From Chloroflexota bacterium (GTDB lineage: Bacteria > Chloroflexota > UBA11872), in NCBI GenBank assembly GCA_026706485.1, contig JAPOYR010000008.1:125836-189835 (forward strand): a DNA stretch of 64,000 nt, written 5' to 3'. A program made the position numbers and the translations under genes. How positions within the stretch are numbered: position 1 is the first letter of the stretch; each line of letters opens with the position of its first letter. The notes beneath the pieces were generated by a model. It was not told where the DNA came from. It ran no database searches and saw only the letters and a program-made list of their open reading frames with translations. Below, in pieces: positions 30,971-39,577 of the stretch.

Positions 30971-31216
30971 CTACGGGCCACCCTCCCATAGGGCCAACTC
31001 CTCCGGCGGCAGCGGCTGCAAGACGAGGTCGCTTAACTCCTCCCATTCCTTATTTCCCTTCATCGCGCCAAACTGCCGCTTGCCGCGACTCTTGCAGCGC
31101 ACAAGCTGGGCGACTGGCTTGCCGTTGCGGGCGATAGTGACTTCTTCGCCCGCCTCGACCTGCGCCAGCAGGCGGGACAGGTGGGTCTTGGCTTCGTGGA
31201 CGTTCACCGTTGTCAT
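30971..31216 (-). CDS. Antitoxin, Phd/YefM-type
   Basis: 81 residues starting MTTVNVHEAKTHLSRLLAQV and continuing with EVTIARNGKPVAQLV, the classic Phd/YefM N-terminal DNA-binding fold. The C-terminal half is the likely toxin-binding tail (KEWEELSDLVLQPLPPEELALWEGG). It is expected to neutralise the adjacent PIN toxin and to autorepress the operon. Upstream gene of the pair. Confidence 0.92.
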   Translation of the reverse strand: MTTVNVHEAKTHLSRLLAQVEAGEEVTIARNGKPVAQLVRCKSRGKRQFGAMKGNKEWEELSDLVLQPLPPEELALWEGGP

Positions 31217-31743
31217 GGCCGACTCCTCGGGCGGCTCAGCCTTGTAGTTGACTAAGAATATGACTAATGCCGGAGCGCAGCAAGAATCGGGTAGTGGGTA
31301 ACTCTGCCTGAAGGTATCCCACAGTGAGCTGTCGGCCAGGGAATGGCGGACGGGGTCGGCGATTGGGTCTCAAGTGACGCGAGGCATGAATTCCCGCCTC
31401 CGGAGACTCTTGCAGAATCCAGCCGTGCTTGGGCATGACCTGGCACATCCTTTCCGCACCCAGGTTCAATGACGGGTGGATTCCCGCCTTCGCGGGAATG
31501 ACGGAGGGGTTACGCAAAGGTCTCCCTTCGCGGGAATGACGAATGGCTAGGCCAAGGTCTCCCTCCGCGTGAATGACGGACTCAGAGTGGGCCACTGCCG
31601 ACGCTTTGACGCGGTGGATGCGGTTGGGTAGCGTGCGGGCAAGCTGGTTGGGCGGACCGGCGGGGTGAGGAACGGCTTTTGCCGAACAGTTCTGTCCTTG
31701 CCCGACGCCGTGGCGCCGCCGCGGCATCGGCAGGGCGGGGAGC
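31217..31743. repeat. 527-nt gap with several repeat copies
   Basis: Divergent gap between the toxin-antitoxin operon and the MalK-type gene. It contains the ATTCCC palindrome at 31480-31499 with long left flank from about 31430, plus right-flank fragments GCGGGAATGACGAATGGC (about 31531) and a CGTGAATGACGGACTC fragment (about 31567). Near 31618-31665 a sequence similar to 30546-30590 (shared blocks TAGCGTGCGG and CAGGCTGGT-like) occurs; the two copies flank the toxin-antitoxin module. No gene is seen. Confidence 0.7.
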
Positions 31744-32850
31744 ATGCCGATGGCCAGCGTCACGCTTGATAACGTCACGAAACGGTTTGGCGACGTTGTC
31801 GCCGTCGACGACGTGTCCATCGAGGTCCAGGACCGAGAGTTTCTCGTGCTCGTGGGGCCGTCGGGCTGTGGCAAGTCCACCACGCTGCGCATGGTCGCGG
31901 GGCTTGAGGAGCTGACGGGCGGCAACATCTACATCGGCGACCGCCTGGTGAACGACGTGCCGCCCAAGGACCGCGACATCGCCATGGTGTTTCAGAGCTA
32001 CGCCCTCTATCCCCACATGAGCGTCTACGACAACCTGGCGTTTGGCTTGAAGCTGCGAAAGACGCCCAAGGCCGAGATTCAGCGGCGCGTGGCCGAGGCC
32101 GCCGACATGCTGAACATCAGCGAGTTGATGGAGCGAAAGCCGCGTGCGCTTTCCGGTGGCCAGCGGCAGCGCGTGGCGGTTGGGCGGGCCATCGTGCGCG
32201 ACCCGGCCGTGTTCCTGATGGACGAACCGCTGTCCAACCTGGACGCCAAGCTGCGCGTGCAGACGCGGGCCGAGCTGATTCGCCTGCACGAGCGTTTGCA
32301 GGCCACGGTGATCTACGTGACGCACGACCAGATGGAAGCCATGACCATGGGCACGCGCATCGCGGTGCTGCGGGACGGCGTCTTGCAGCAGTTGGGACCG
32401 CCGCAGGAGGTCTATGCGGCGCCGAGCAACGTGTTCGTAGGCGGATTCATCGGCAGCCCGGCGATGAACTTTTTCGACGCGCGCATCTCGGGCGAGGACG
32501 GCTTGTGGGTGGAAACGGAAACGCTGCGCGTTCCCGTACCGCCCGACCGGCGAGATGCCGTGGCGCCCCATGCCGGCAAGGACGTGATCTTCGGCATCCG
32601 TCCGGAAAACATCGTCGACCCGCAGTTCGCGGCCGGCGGCGTGACGCACGAGGCGACCATCACGGCGACCGTGGACGTGATGGAGCCGCTAGGCAGCGAG
32701 GTCATTCTCTACATGCTGGCGGGCTCGGACTCATTCGTCGCCCGCGTCGACCCGCGGACCACGGCGCAGGCCAATCAGCCCTTCGAGCTGGCCTTCGAGA
32801 TGGACCGCATGCACCTGTTCGACCGCGCGACGCAGGAGGCGATTGCGTAG
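31744..32850 (+). CDS. ABC transporter ATP-binding protein, MalK/UgpC-type
   Basis: 368-residue nucleotide-binding subunit of a carbohydrate-type importer (CUT1 style). Walker A GPSGCGKST (38-46), Q-loop in AMVFQSYALYPHMSVYDNL, signature LSGGQRQRVAVGRA (about 136-149), Walker B FLMDEPLSNLDAKLR and the H-loop YVTHDQMEAM are all present. The C-terminal ~130 residues form a TOBE-type regulatory domain, including FGIRPENIVD. No binding protein or permease genes are adjacent, so it may be a shared ATPase serving several distant sugar transporters, as MsiK does (inference). Confidence 0.93.
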   Translation: MPMASVTLDNVTKRFGDVVAVDDVSIEVQDREFLVLVGPSGCGKSTTLRMVAGLEELTGGNIYIGDRLVNDVPPKDRDIAMVFQSYALYPHMSVYDNLAFGLKLRKTPKAEIQRRVAEAADMLNISELMERKPRALSGGQRQRVAVGRAIVRDPAVFLMDEPLSNLDAKLRVQTRAELIRLHERLQATVIYVTHDQMEAMTMGTRIAVLRDGVLQQLGPPQEVYAAPSNVFVGGFIGSPAMNFFDARISGEDGLWVETETLRVPVPPDRRDAVAPHAGKDVIFGIRPENIVDPQFAAGGVTHEATITATVDVMEPLGSEVILYMLAGSDSFVARVDPRTTAQANQPFELAFEMDRMHLFDRATQEAIA

Positions 32851-33013
32851 GAGCGTTCCGGTCACGGACCGCTCAGCATTCGGCGGCGGCCGCGGACATC
32901 GGGCAGCGCGCATGGCCTGCCAGGGCGGCCTTCGCGCTCCTCCGTGGTCGAACCGACGCCCGCGCTCCGAGATGCGCCGACCGCCGATGTTCAATGCCAA
33001 CGCGCGGACCGTC

Positions 33014-35284
33014 CTATGGGGCGCCCTGGGTCACCGTGCGTCCCTCGCCGAAATACAGGTCGCCGATGAAACGATCCGCCAAGTCGGCGGCGGCGGGAGC
33101 ATCGGTCATGAAGGCAAAGATGAGGTGACATAGCCCAATTTCCATCCCCTCACAGTTGCCGGGAGACACCTTTCCCTGGCCGCTGTCATGAAGTCTCCAG
33201 AAGCCTCTGAGGAATAGATCCTCGCCCAAACCGAAGTAGAGGTTGTGAAACATCAGCGCACCGTTGAAGTAGTGACATTCATGCCAGTCGGAAGAAAGGT
33301 CGAGAATCCTCGTGTCTTCGCATCGGTCTTGAAGGGGCCTGATCCTTCCCGACCCCATGACGCCGGTTCGCATTTCGAGAAACACCGCGGCCCCTTCACA
33401 AATCCAGCTGGGGCATGCGTGCCAATAGTAGTGCGCGACCTCATGATGAATCGTAGGTTTCAGACTGTTATGGAAATAGTGATTCCGATCGTCATATCCC
33501 TCACGTATTGCGATATGCGACCCAACGAACAATCCACCCCACGGATCAACGACTTCTGATACGTGCAAGGCAATATATCTGGTTGGGAATGGCCGTTTCA
33601 TGGCCGCTTCGACGGAGCGCACGGCTCCTTCCAAGTAGGTCATGGTGACTTCTTCGCCAAGTCTGGTTCGAATGACGGCCAGGATCGTTGGCCCAGTGTG
33701 CGGAAGCACTATGTGCCGCTCCTCGATCCATACCCTGCTTGGATCAAGCATGGCATCCAGGAGTTCCGGTTGGTCGACCACGACATACCAAAGAACGGTG
33801 ACAATCTTGGCATGGTGATCGGTAATCCCGCCCTGACCCACGAGGTGCGAGACAATCCGATGCAGATAGTTTCGATCATGGGCGCCTATTCGATGCAAGC
33901 TCTCGACGGCTAGCGCGTCAAATGGTTCGATCGAATCGAGAAATGGCATTTGCGTCAGATAGAAGGCAATGGTGGGTTCGGTGGTTCCCGGCTGGATCTG
34001 ATTGAGGGCTTGTCGTTCGTCCCTCGCGATGATGATCAAATCGTCGACAAGGCCGACTTCTTCGTCCGTCAAGCCGTCTGCCACCCACGGTTTTCGAAGA
34101 AGCGATCCAACTAGATTGGGGTCGTCCCGGGCGACGTCGGTCACACCGTTGATAAAGTCGACGTCTTCATCCGTCACACTGTCCATGACCCACGGGAATT
34201 GAATCAGCGAATCTACGAGATCAGGAAAATGGGCCGCGTGACGAATGAGTTCTTTCAGCAAGTCACGTTCGATCTGGCTTAATCCGTCTTGAGCCCATGG
34301 CAGCTCCGCGATATCGGCCAGGGTCTTGAATTCGAGGACGGTTTCTTGGCTCGGTTGATTGCGTATGGATCCATCCAAGGGATCTTCAATCAGGCTTCGC
34401 AGCAACGGCTCTGATGCGGCGAAGACTCGTTGCAGTTGGCTGATGGCGGATTGCTCCAAGGGTGTGATTCCATCGGCGACCCAGTCGAGCGTGGCGATGA
34501 TGGCTGGGAGCCCGGGATCGGATTCGTACCGGAGCACCTTGGCCGCTTCCGGAATGATCACGTTGCTGAGCTTCTTGACCTTGTCGGGCACGTTCTGGAG
34601 ATTCACGCGGCCAACGGTGGTGCCGGGCGCGGGCACGTTCCAGATCACGAACACCGTGCGCTGCGCGCGGAGCATCTGCAGCCCCTGCGGCTGTCCGTTG
34701 ACCTCTCGCTCTTCGTAGCGGATCGGCAGGCCGTAGAGGTTGAGCCAGTCCGGCTCGCTCAAGAACCGTGCCTTGATCGCCTCGTTTTGGTCCAAGAGCG
34801 CCAGGTGGTTCCGGATGATGGTGGCGAAGTCGGCGCCGCGGTCTGCCTCCAGCACCTGGTGGGGCGGGACGTTGGGTAGCTCGATCTCGGGATAGCGGTT
34901 CGCCAGGACGTCCAGGGTGTTGTAGTAGTTCATGCGCTGCTTACCGGGGTCCCACTGCAGGATCACCTTCTGAAAGGCCTGGAAGGTGAAAGGGCCGTTG
35001 GTCCAGCGCTGGCTGATGGGGTAGCCAATGGCGTTCAGGTCGCGTTCCCGAACGAAGTCGTAGAGCGGCACGCCGTCGGCGTTGGTGACGGCGTAGCCAT
35101 CATCGGGATCCGGAGTGTCGCCGCCGGTGATGGTGAACAGGCAGCCGTCGTCGAGGGCGATGCCCTCACACTCGAGCGCCGCCGCTGACGGCCAGACCGC
35201 GAGCGTGGCCGCGACCGCGACGGCAGTCGCGACGAGCGCCGTGCGCGGCACACACCACCAATGGCGCTGGCAAATTTGCCGCAT
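33014..35284 (-). CDS. Secreted gluzincin-like metallopeptidase with helical repeats
   Basis: 756 residues. The N-terminus (MRQICQ...) has a hydrophobic run TALVATAVAVAATLAVWPSA, followed by an AAALEC-type cleavage region, so the protein is exported. I chose ATG 35284 because it follows an AAGGG; a longer start at 35341 exists. A middle segment (about 270-450) carries 36-40-residue helical repeats, each with a PWVxDG(L/V/I)T-like core (LPWAQDGLS, FPWVMDSVT, KPWVADGLT). The C-terminal part contains HEVAHYYW and PSWICEGAAVFLE, matching the peptidase-MA (gluzincin) zinc site HExxH...E. Two nearby cysteines (about CEDTR and HECHYF) may form a disulfide. The target is unknown. Confidence 0.7.
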   Translation of the reverse strand: MRQICQRHWWCVPRTALVATAVAVAATLAVWPSAAALECEGIALDDGCLFTITGGDTPDPDDGYAVTNADGVPLYDFVRERDLNAIGYPISQRWTNGPFTFQAFQKVILQWDPGKQRMNYYNTLDVLANRYPEIELPNVPPHQVLEADRGADFATIIRNHLALLDQNEAIKARFLSEPDWLNLYGLPIRYEEREVNGQPQGLQMLRAQRTVFVIWNVPAPGTTVGRVNLQNVPDKVKKLSNVIIPEAAKVLRYESDPGLPAIIATLDWVADGITPLEQSAISQLQRVFAASEPLLRSLIEDPLDGSIRNQPSQETVLEFKTLADIAELPWAQDGLSQIERDLLKELIRHAAHFPDLVDSLIQFPWVMDSVTDEDVDFINGVTDVARDDPNLVGSLLRKPWVADGLTDEEVGLVDDLIIIARDERQALNQIQPGTTEPTIAFYLTQMPFLDSIEPFDALAVESLHRIGAHDRNYLHRIVSHLVGQGGITDHHAKIVTVLWYVVVDQPELLDAMLDPSRVWIEERHIVLPHTGPTILAVIRTRLGEEVTMTYLEGAVRSVEAAMKRPFPTRYIALHVSEVVDPWGGLFVGSHIAIREGYDDRNHYFHNSLKPTIHHEVAHYYWHACPSWICEGAAVFLEMRTGVMGSGRIRPLQDRCEDTRILDLSSDWHECHYFNGALMFHNLYFGLGEDLFLRGFWRLHDSGQGKVSPGNCEGMEIGLCHLIFAFMTDAPAAADLADRFIGDLYFGEGRTVTQGAP

Positions 35285-35435
35285 GACGCCCTTCAGGTTG
35301 CGGCAGGCCGACCGGGATTCCCGAAATCCGCCGACCGGCAAGGTGCCGTGGATGCTACTTCACGCGCGGCGCGCGGTCGCCGGTGGACGGCCGAGCCCAG
35401 GGCGTCAAGACCGGCGTCGTTGCAACGTCTGCACG

Positions 35436-38400
35436 TCAGCTGGCTCCGCAGAACGGCAGCCCAAGCGTGCCGAGGTCGTTGTCGTCCACGCCGCGCAGTC
35501 CATCGGGGATGCAGCCGCTGAATTGGTTGCCGCCAAGGCCCAGCCACTGCAGGTCGTCGAGATCGCCGAGAGTGGCCGGCACCTCGCCGACGAGCTGGTT
35601 GTTCCTGAGATCCAGGGTTTGCAGCCGGCTGAGGTCACCCAACTCCGGCGGGATTTCGCCCTGCAGCCGGTTCTCCGCGAGCAGCAGCGCTCGCAGATTG
35701 TCGAGGCTGCCGAAGTCGCGAGGAATCGTCCCGTGCAACTGGTTTCGCGTGAGCACCAGGTCTTGCAGGTTGGTGAGGAAGCTCAGCTCGCGGGGAAGTG
35801 CTCCGCTCAGGGCGTTGTCGCTGAGCCAGAGCTCCCGCAGCCTGGCCAGGTCTCCCAGCTCCGGCGGGATCGACCCCGTCAACTGGTTGGACTCAAGCCG
35901 CAACAACTCCAGTCTCGACAACTCGCCCAACTCGGGTGGAATCGGGCCCTCCAGCCGGTTGCCCCCCAGGGAGAGGTGGACGAGGCTGTTCATGCGGCGC
36001 AGCTCAGGCGGAATCGATCCACTCAATTGGTTCTCATGCAGATACAGCACCTCCAGGTCGAGAAGGCTGCCCAACTCCGGCGGAATCTCGCCCTGCAACC
36101 GGTTGACCCCGAGCTCGAGGATTCGGAGACCGAAGATGTTGCCAAGCTCGGCGGGAATCTCTCCCTCCAATTCGTTTTTCCAAAGGTGCAGCTCCTTGAG
36201 GTACCCGATGTCGCCCAGCTCCGGCGGGATCGGACCGGTGAGGCGGTTCTCCTGGAGCCACAGTTCCTCGAGGACGTAGATGCGACCCAGCTCGGGCGGA
36301 ATCCACCCCTCCAACTGGTTCGTCCCGAGCGCCAAGATCTTCAGACTCGAGAGGCTGCCCAAGTCGGCGGGAATCGCCCCATGCAACGCGTTGTCGGAGA
36401 GGCGCAGCTCGATGAGTTCGGTCAGACGGCCCAACCCGCGTGGAATCTGGCCGCGTAACCCATTCTGGCTGAGGTCAAGGCTGGTGACCCGCCCCCGGCG
36501 GTCGGTGACAACGCCGTGCCATCGGTTGAGCGGCTCGTTGCTCAGCCATTGTGCGTTGTTGGTCCAGTTCGGACCGTCGGTCGAGTGGTAGAACGCGACC
36601 AACACGGTCCGATCGGCGCCGGATTGTGGCGATGGCGCCACCGTCGGTGCGGGGTTGGCGGCGCTGCAATCCGGTAGCCCCAGGTTGTCCAGATCGTTGT
36701 ATTGAATCTTCTGCATCCACTCCGGAATACATCCCGTCAGCTGGTTGCCGCCGCCGAGGTAGAGCACTTGCAGCCTGGTGAGGTCGTCGAGCTCGGGCGG
36801 TATGGCCCCAACCAGCATGTTCTCGCGGAGCGACAGCGTGTGCAGGTTGGTGAGATTGCCCAGCTCGGGCGGTATCGACCCCGTCAGCTGATTGTCCGCG
36901 AGGCTCAGCGTTTGCAGGCGGTACAGCAGGCCCAGCACGGGCGGAATCTCGCCGGTGAGGTGGTTCCCACGGAGGCTCAACTCCTGCAGGCTGAAGAGGA
37001 AGCCCAGCTCAGCCGGAATCGCGCCCGTCAGCTCGTTGTTATCCAGCCGAAACGCCGCGAGGGTTCCGAGGTTGCCCAGCTCCGGTGGGATTTCCCCGGT
37101 GAGCCGGTTGCCGTCGAGGAACAGCGCGCCGAGGCTGAACATGCCCTCCAACGCCGGCGGAATGGCGCCGGTGAGCTGGTTGCTGGTGAGCAGCAGCTGC
37201 TTCAGGTTGGCCAGGCGGCCCAGCTCGGGCGGGATCGATCCGGTGAGCTGGTTGCCCTGGAGCAGCAGATATTCCAGCTTGGCGAGGCGCCCCAACTCCG
37301 GCGGAATCGAGCCCGTGAGCTGGTTGTCGTGGAGCGCCAGGAATTTGAGGTTCGCCAGGCGGCCCAGCTCGGGTGGAATTGAGCCGGAGAGCTGGTTGTC
37401 CTCAATCGCCACAAATTCCAGGTTGGTGAGGCGGCCGAGCTCGGTGGGGATGACTCCAATGAGCTGATTCACCCCCAGCCCGAGCCCCTTCAGGCGGGTG
37501 AGATTGCCCAGGGCGGCCGGAATCTCGCCACTCAGCTCGTTCTCGCGCACGGAAATTCCCTCGAGGTGTGCCAGGTGTCCCAACTCCGACGGCAGCTCCC
37601 CGCGTAGCCGGTTGCCGTGGAGCACCAACTCCGTCACCCGGCCGCTGTCGTCCGTGGTGACGCCGTGCCATTCGCCGAGGGGCGCCTCGCCGAGCCAGTT
37701 GGCGTTGTTCGTCCAATTCGGTCCGTCGGTGGCGTGGTAGAACGCGACCAGCACCTCGCGGTCCGAGATTGGTTGGGCCGTGGGCGCCGCGGGCGTCGAC
37801 TGGACGGGCGCGCGCTCGGGGGCCGTGCAAAATGACAGACCGGTTTCGCGAAAGTCATTGACGCGTACCTTCCCCAGTTCGAGCGGGATGCACCCGGTGA
37901 ACTGGTTGTCGCCGGCGAGGTGAAGCGTGACCAGATTCGCAAGCCTGCCGAGCTCGAATGGGAATTCCCCGCCAAGCTGGTTGTAGCCGAGATTCAGCCA
38001 TTGCAGGTTCGCAAGGCGGCCCAGCGCGGCCGGGATCGCACCTTGCAACTGGTTGAAGCCGAGCGACAGCCACTGCAGATTTGCGAGCTGGCCCAACTCA
38101 GGTGGGATTTCCCCGCTCAGCTCGTTGTCCGTGAGATCGAGGAGCTGAAGGCTGCTGAGACGGCCCAGCTCGGACGGGATGGTCCCACTGAGCTGGTTTT
38201 GGCTGGCTTCGAGCACCGTGAGGGCTGCCAGATCTCCCAACTCCGGCGGAATTCGCCCTCCGAGCTGGTTTTTGCCGAGCGTCAGGTGCCTCAACGTTTG
38301 GAGGCGGCTCAACTCAACCGGGATGGTCCCGCTGAACTGGTTCTGGCGGAGGTCGAGCAGCACGAGAGCCGCGAGATCGCCAAGCTCCGGCGGAATCTCC

Positions 38401-39443
38401 CCGCCTACCTGGTTACTTGCGAGCGACAGCACCTGAAGCCTGGCAAGGCGTGCCAACTCGACCGGAATCTCGCCGCTCAGCTGGTTCTCATCAAGCACCA
38501 GCCCTTCGAGATTGGCAAGTCGGCTCAGCTCCGGCGGAATCGTCCCGGTCAACTGGTTGTCGCTGAGCACCAACTCTTCGAGATTGGCCAGGCGGCCCAG
38601 CTCGGGCGGAATCGCCCCTCGCAGGTGGTTGCCATGCAGGTGCAGTTGCTTCAGCTTGGTCAGCGCGCCCAAGTCGGGCGGAATCGTCCCGCTCAATTGG
38701 TTCTCATGGAGCAGCAGCACTTCGAGGCTGGCCAGCCCACGCAGCTCAGGTGGGATTGGCCCGCTGAGCTGGTTGGTGCTCAGCCCGAGGAATAAGAGGC
38801 CGGAAAGGCTACCCAGCACGGGTGGGAGCTCCCCTTGCAGCTGGTTGTCGACCAGCCAGACTTCCGTGACCCGGCCGGCGGCGTTCGCGGTGACGCCGTG
38901 CCACTCGTTGAGCGGGGCGTCGCTCAGCCAGTTGGTGGTGTTGGTCCAGTTGGGGCCGTCGGTCGCGTGGTAGAGCGCGACGAGCACCGCGCGGTCGGCG
39001 TCGGGAGTGTCGGCTGGGACCGGCGCCGCGTCGGGGGCAGGACTGGGAGCGGGTGTCGGCGTGGCGGCCGGCGTTGGGGTCGGGTCGGGCGCAGGCGTCG
39101 GCGCCGCCGTGGGGGTAGGGGTTGGCTGAGGCGTCGGTGTGGGCGAAGGCGCGACCGTCGATGCAGCCGTTGGGTCCGGCGCAGGCGAAGGCGCGACGGT
39201 GGCCGTGAGCGTAGCCACGACCGCTGGCGCCGGTGTTGGCGTTGGGGTGGGCGAGGGCGCCTCCGCCGCAACTGGCGTTGGCGCCGGATCCGCCGGCTCG
39301 GACTGGTCGGCGGGGACGTCGCCGCAAGCTGCCGCGGCCAGCGCAAGGCCAACCAGGAGTGACAGCGCGGCCGTGCGAACGGTCGCGGGCAATCCCTTAA
39401 CGGCGCCGCGCGCGCCGTCAGGCACTCGCCGACCCAGGACCAT
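35436..39443 (-). CDS. Large LRR lipoprotein with three plant-type repeat modules
   Basis: 1335 residues from ATG 39443. The signal peptide ends in a lipobox LAAAAC (about 41-46), followed by a Pro/Thr/Ala-rich linker to about 150. Three modules follow, each opening with a cap of the form DR-x-VLVAFYH-x-TDGPNWTN-x-x-x-WLS (the LRRNT_2-like cap of plant receptors) and a WHGV segment, then many 24-residue repeats L-x-x-N-x-L-x-G-x-IP-x-ELG-x-L, and ending in a cysteine-containing tail such as GCIPDGL. This is the 'plant-specific' LRR class, which also occurs in some bacteria. It is a surface adhesion or recognition candidate. The gene at 39578 is a paralogue. Confidence 0.88.
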   Translation of the reverse strand: MVLGRRVPDGARGAVKGLPATVRTAALSLLVGLALAAAACGDVPADQSEPADPAPTPVAAEAPSPTPTPTPAPAVVATLTATVAPSPAPDPTAASTVAPSPTPTPQPTPTPTAAPTPAPDPTPTPAATPTPAPSPAPDAAPVPADTPDADRAVLVALYHATDGPNWTNTTNWLSDAPLNEWHGVTANAAGRVTEVWLVDNQLQGELPPVLGSLSGLLFLGLSTNQLSGPIPPELRGLASLEVLLLHENQLSGTIPPDLGALTKLKQLHLHGNHLRGAIPPELGRLANLEELVLSDNQLTGTIPPELSRLANLEGLVLDENQLSGEIPVELARLARLQVLSLASNQVGGEIPPELGDLAALVLLDLRQNQFSGTIPVELSRLQTLRHLTLGKNQLGGRIPPELGDLAALTVLEASQNQLSGTIPSELGRLSSLQLLDLTDNELSGEIPPELGQLANLQWLSLGFNQLQGAIPAALGRLANLQWLNLGYNQLGGEFPFELGRLANLVTLHLAGDNQFTGCIPLELGKVRVNDFRETGLSFCTAPERAPVQSTPAAPTAQPISDREVLVAFYHATDGPNWTNNANWLGEAPLGEWHGVTTDDSGRVTELVLHGNRLRGELPSELGHLAHLEGISVRENELSGEIPAALGNLTRLKGLGLGVNQLIGVIPTELGRLTNLEFVAIEDNQLSGSIPPELGRLANLKFLALHDNQLTGSIPPELGRLAKLEYLLLQGNQLTGSIPPELGRLANLKQLLLTSNQLTGAIPPALEGMFSLGALFLDGNRLTGEIPPELGNLGTLAAFRLDNNELTGAIPAELGFLFSLQELSLRGNHLTGEIPPVLGLLYRLQTLSLADNQLTGSIPPELGNLTNLHTLSLRENMLVGAIPPELDDLTRLQVLYLGGGNQLTGCIPEWMQKIQYNDLDNLGLPDCSAANPAPTVAPSPQSGADRTVLVAFYHSTDGPNWTNNAQWLSNEPLNRWHGVVTDRRGRVTSLDLSQNGLRGQIPRGLGRLTELIELRLSDNALHGAIPADLGSLSSLKILALGTNQLEGWIPPELGRIYVLEELWLQENRLTGPIPPELGDIGYLKELHLWKNELEGEIPAELGNIFGLRILELGVNRLQGEIPPELGSLLDLEVLYLHENQLSGSIPPELRRMNSLVHLSLGGNRLEGPIPPELGELSRLELLRLESNQLTGSIPPELGDLARLRELWLSDNALSGALPRELSFLTNLQDLVLTRNQLHGTIPRDFGSLDNLRALLLAENRLQGEIPPELGDLSRLQTLDLRNNQLVGEVPATLGDLDDLQWLGLGGNQFSGCIPDGLRGVDDNDLGTLGLPFCGAS

Positions 39444-39577
39444 GGCGACAGGTTGACACAGGCTGGCGTGGTTGAAGTCCTTCCGCGGGCCACGCCAGAG
39501 CATCGAGCGGCGTCAACCGTGCGCGATCAACCCTGGCTCCAGCAACCCGCCGACGCGCCTGACCATGCGCACGAAAT

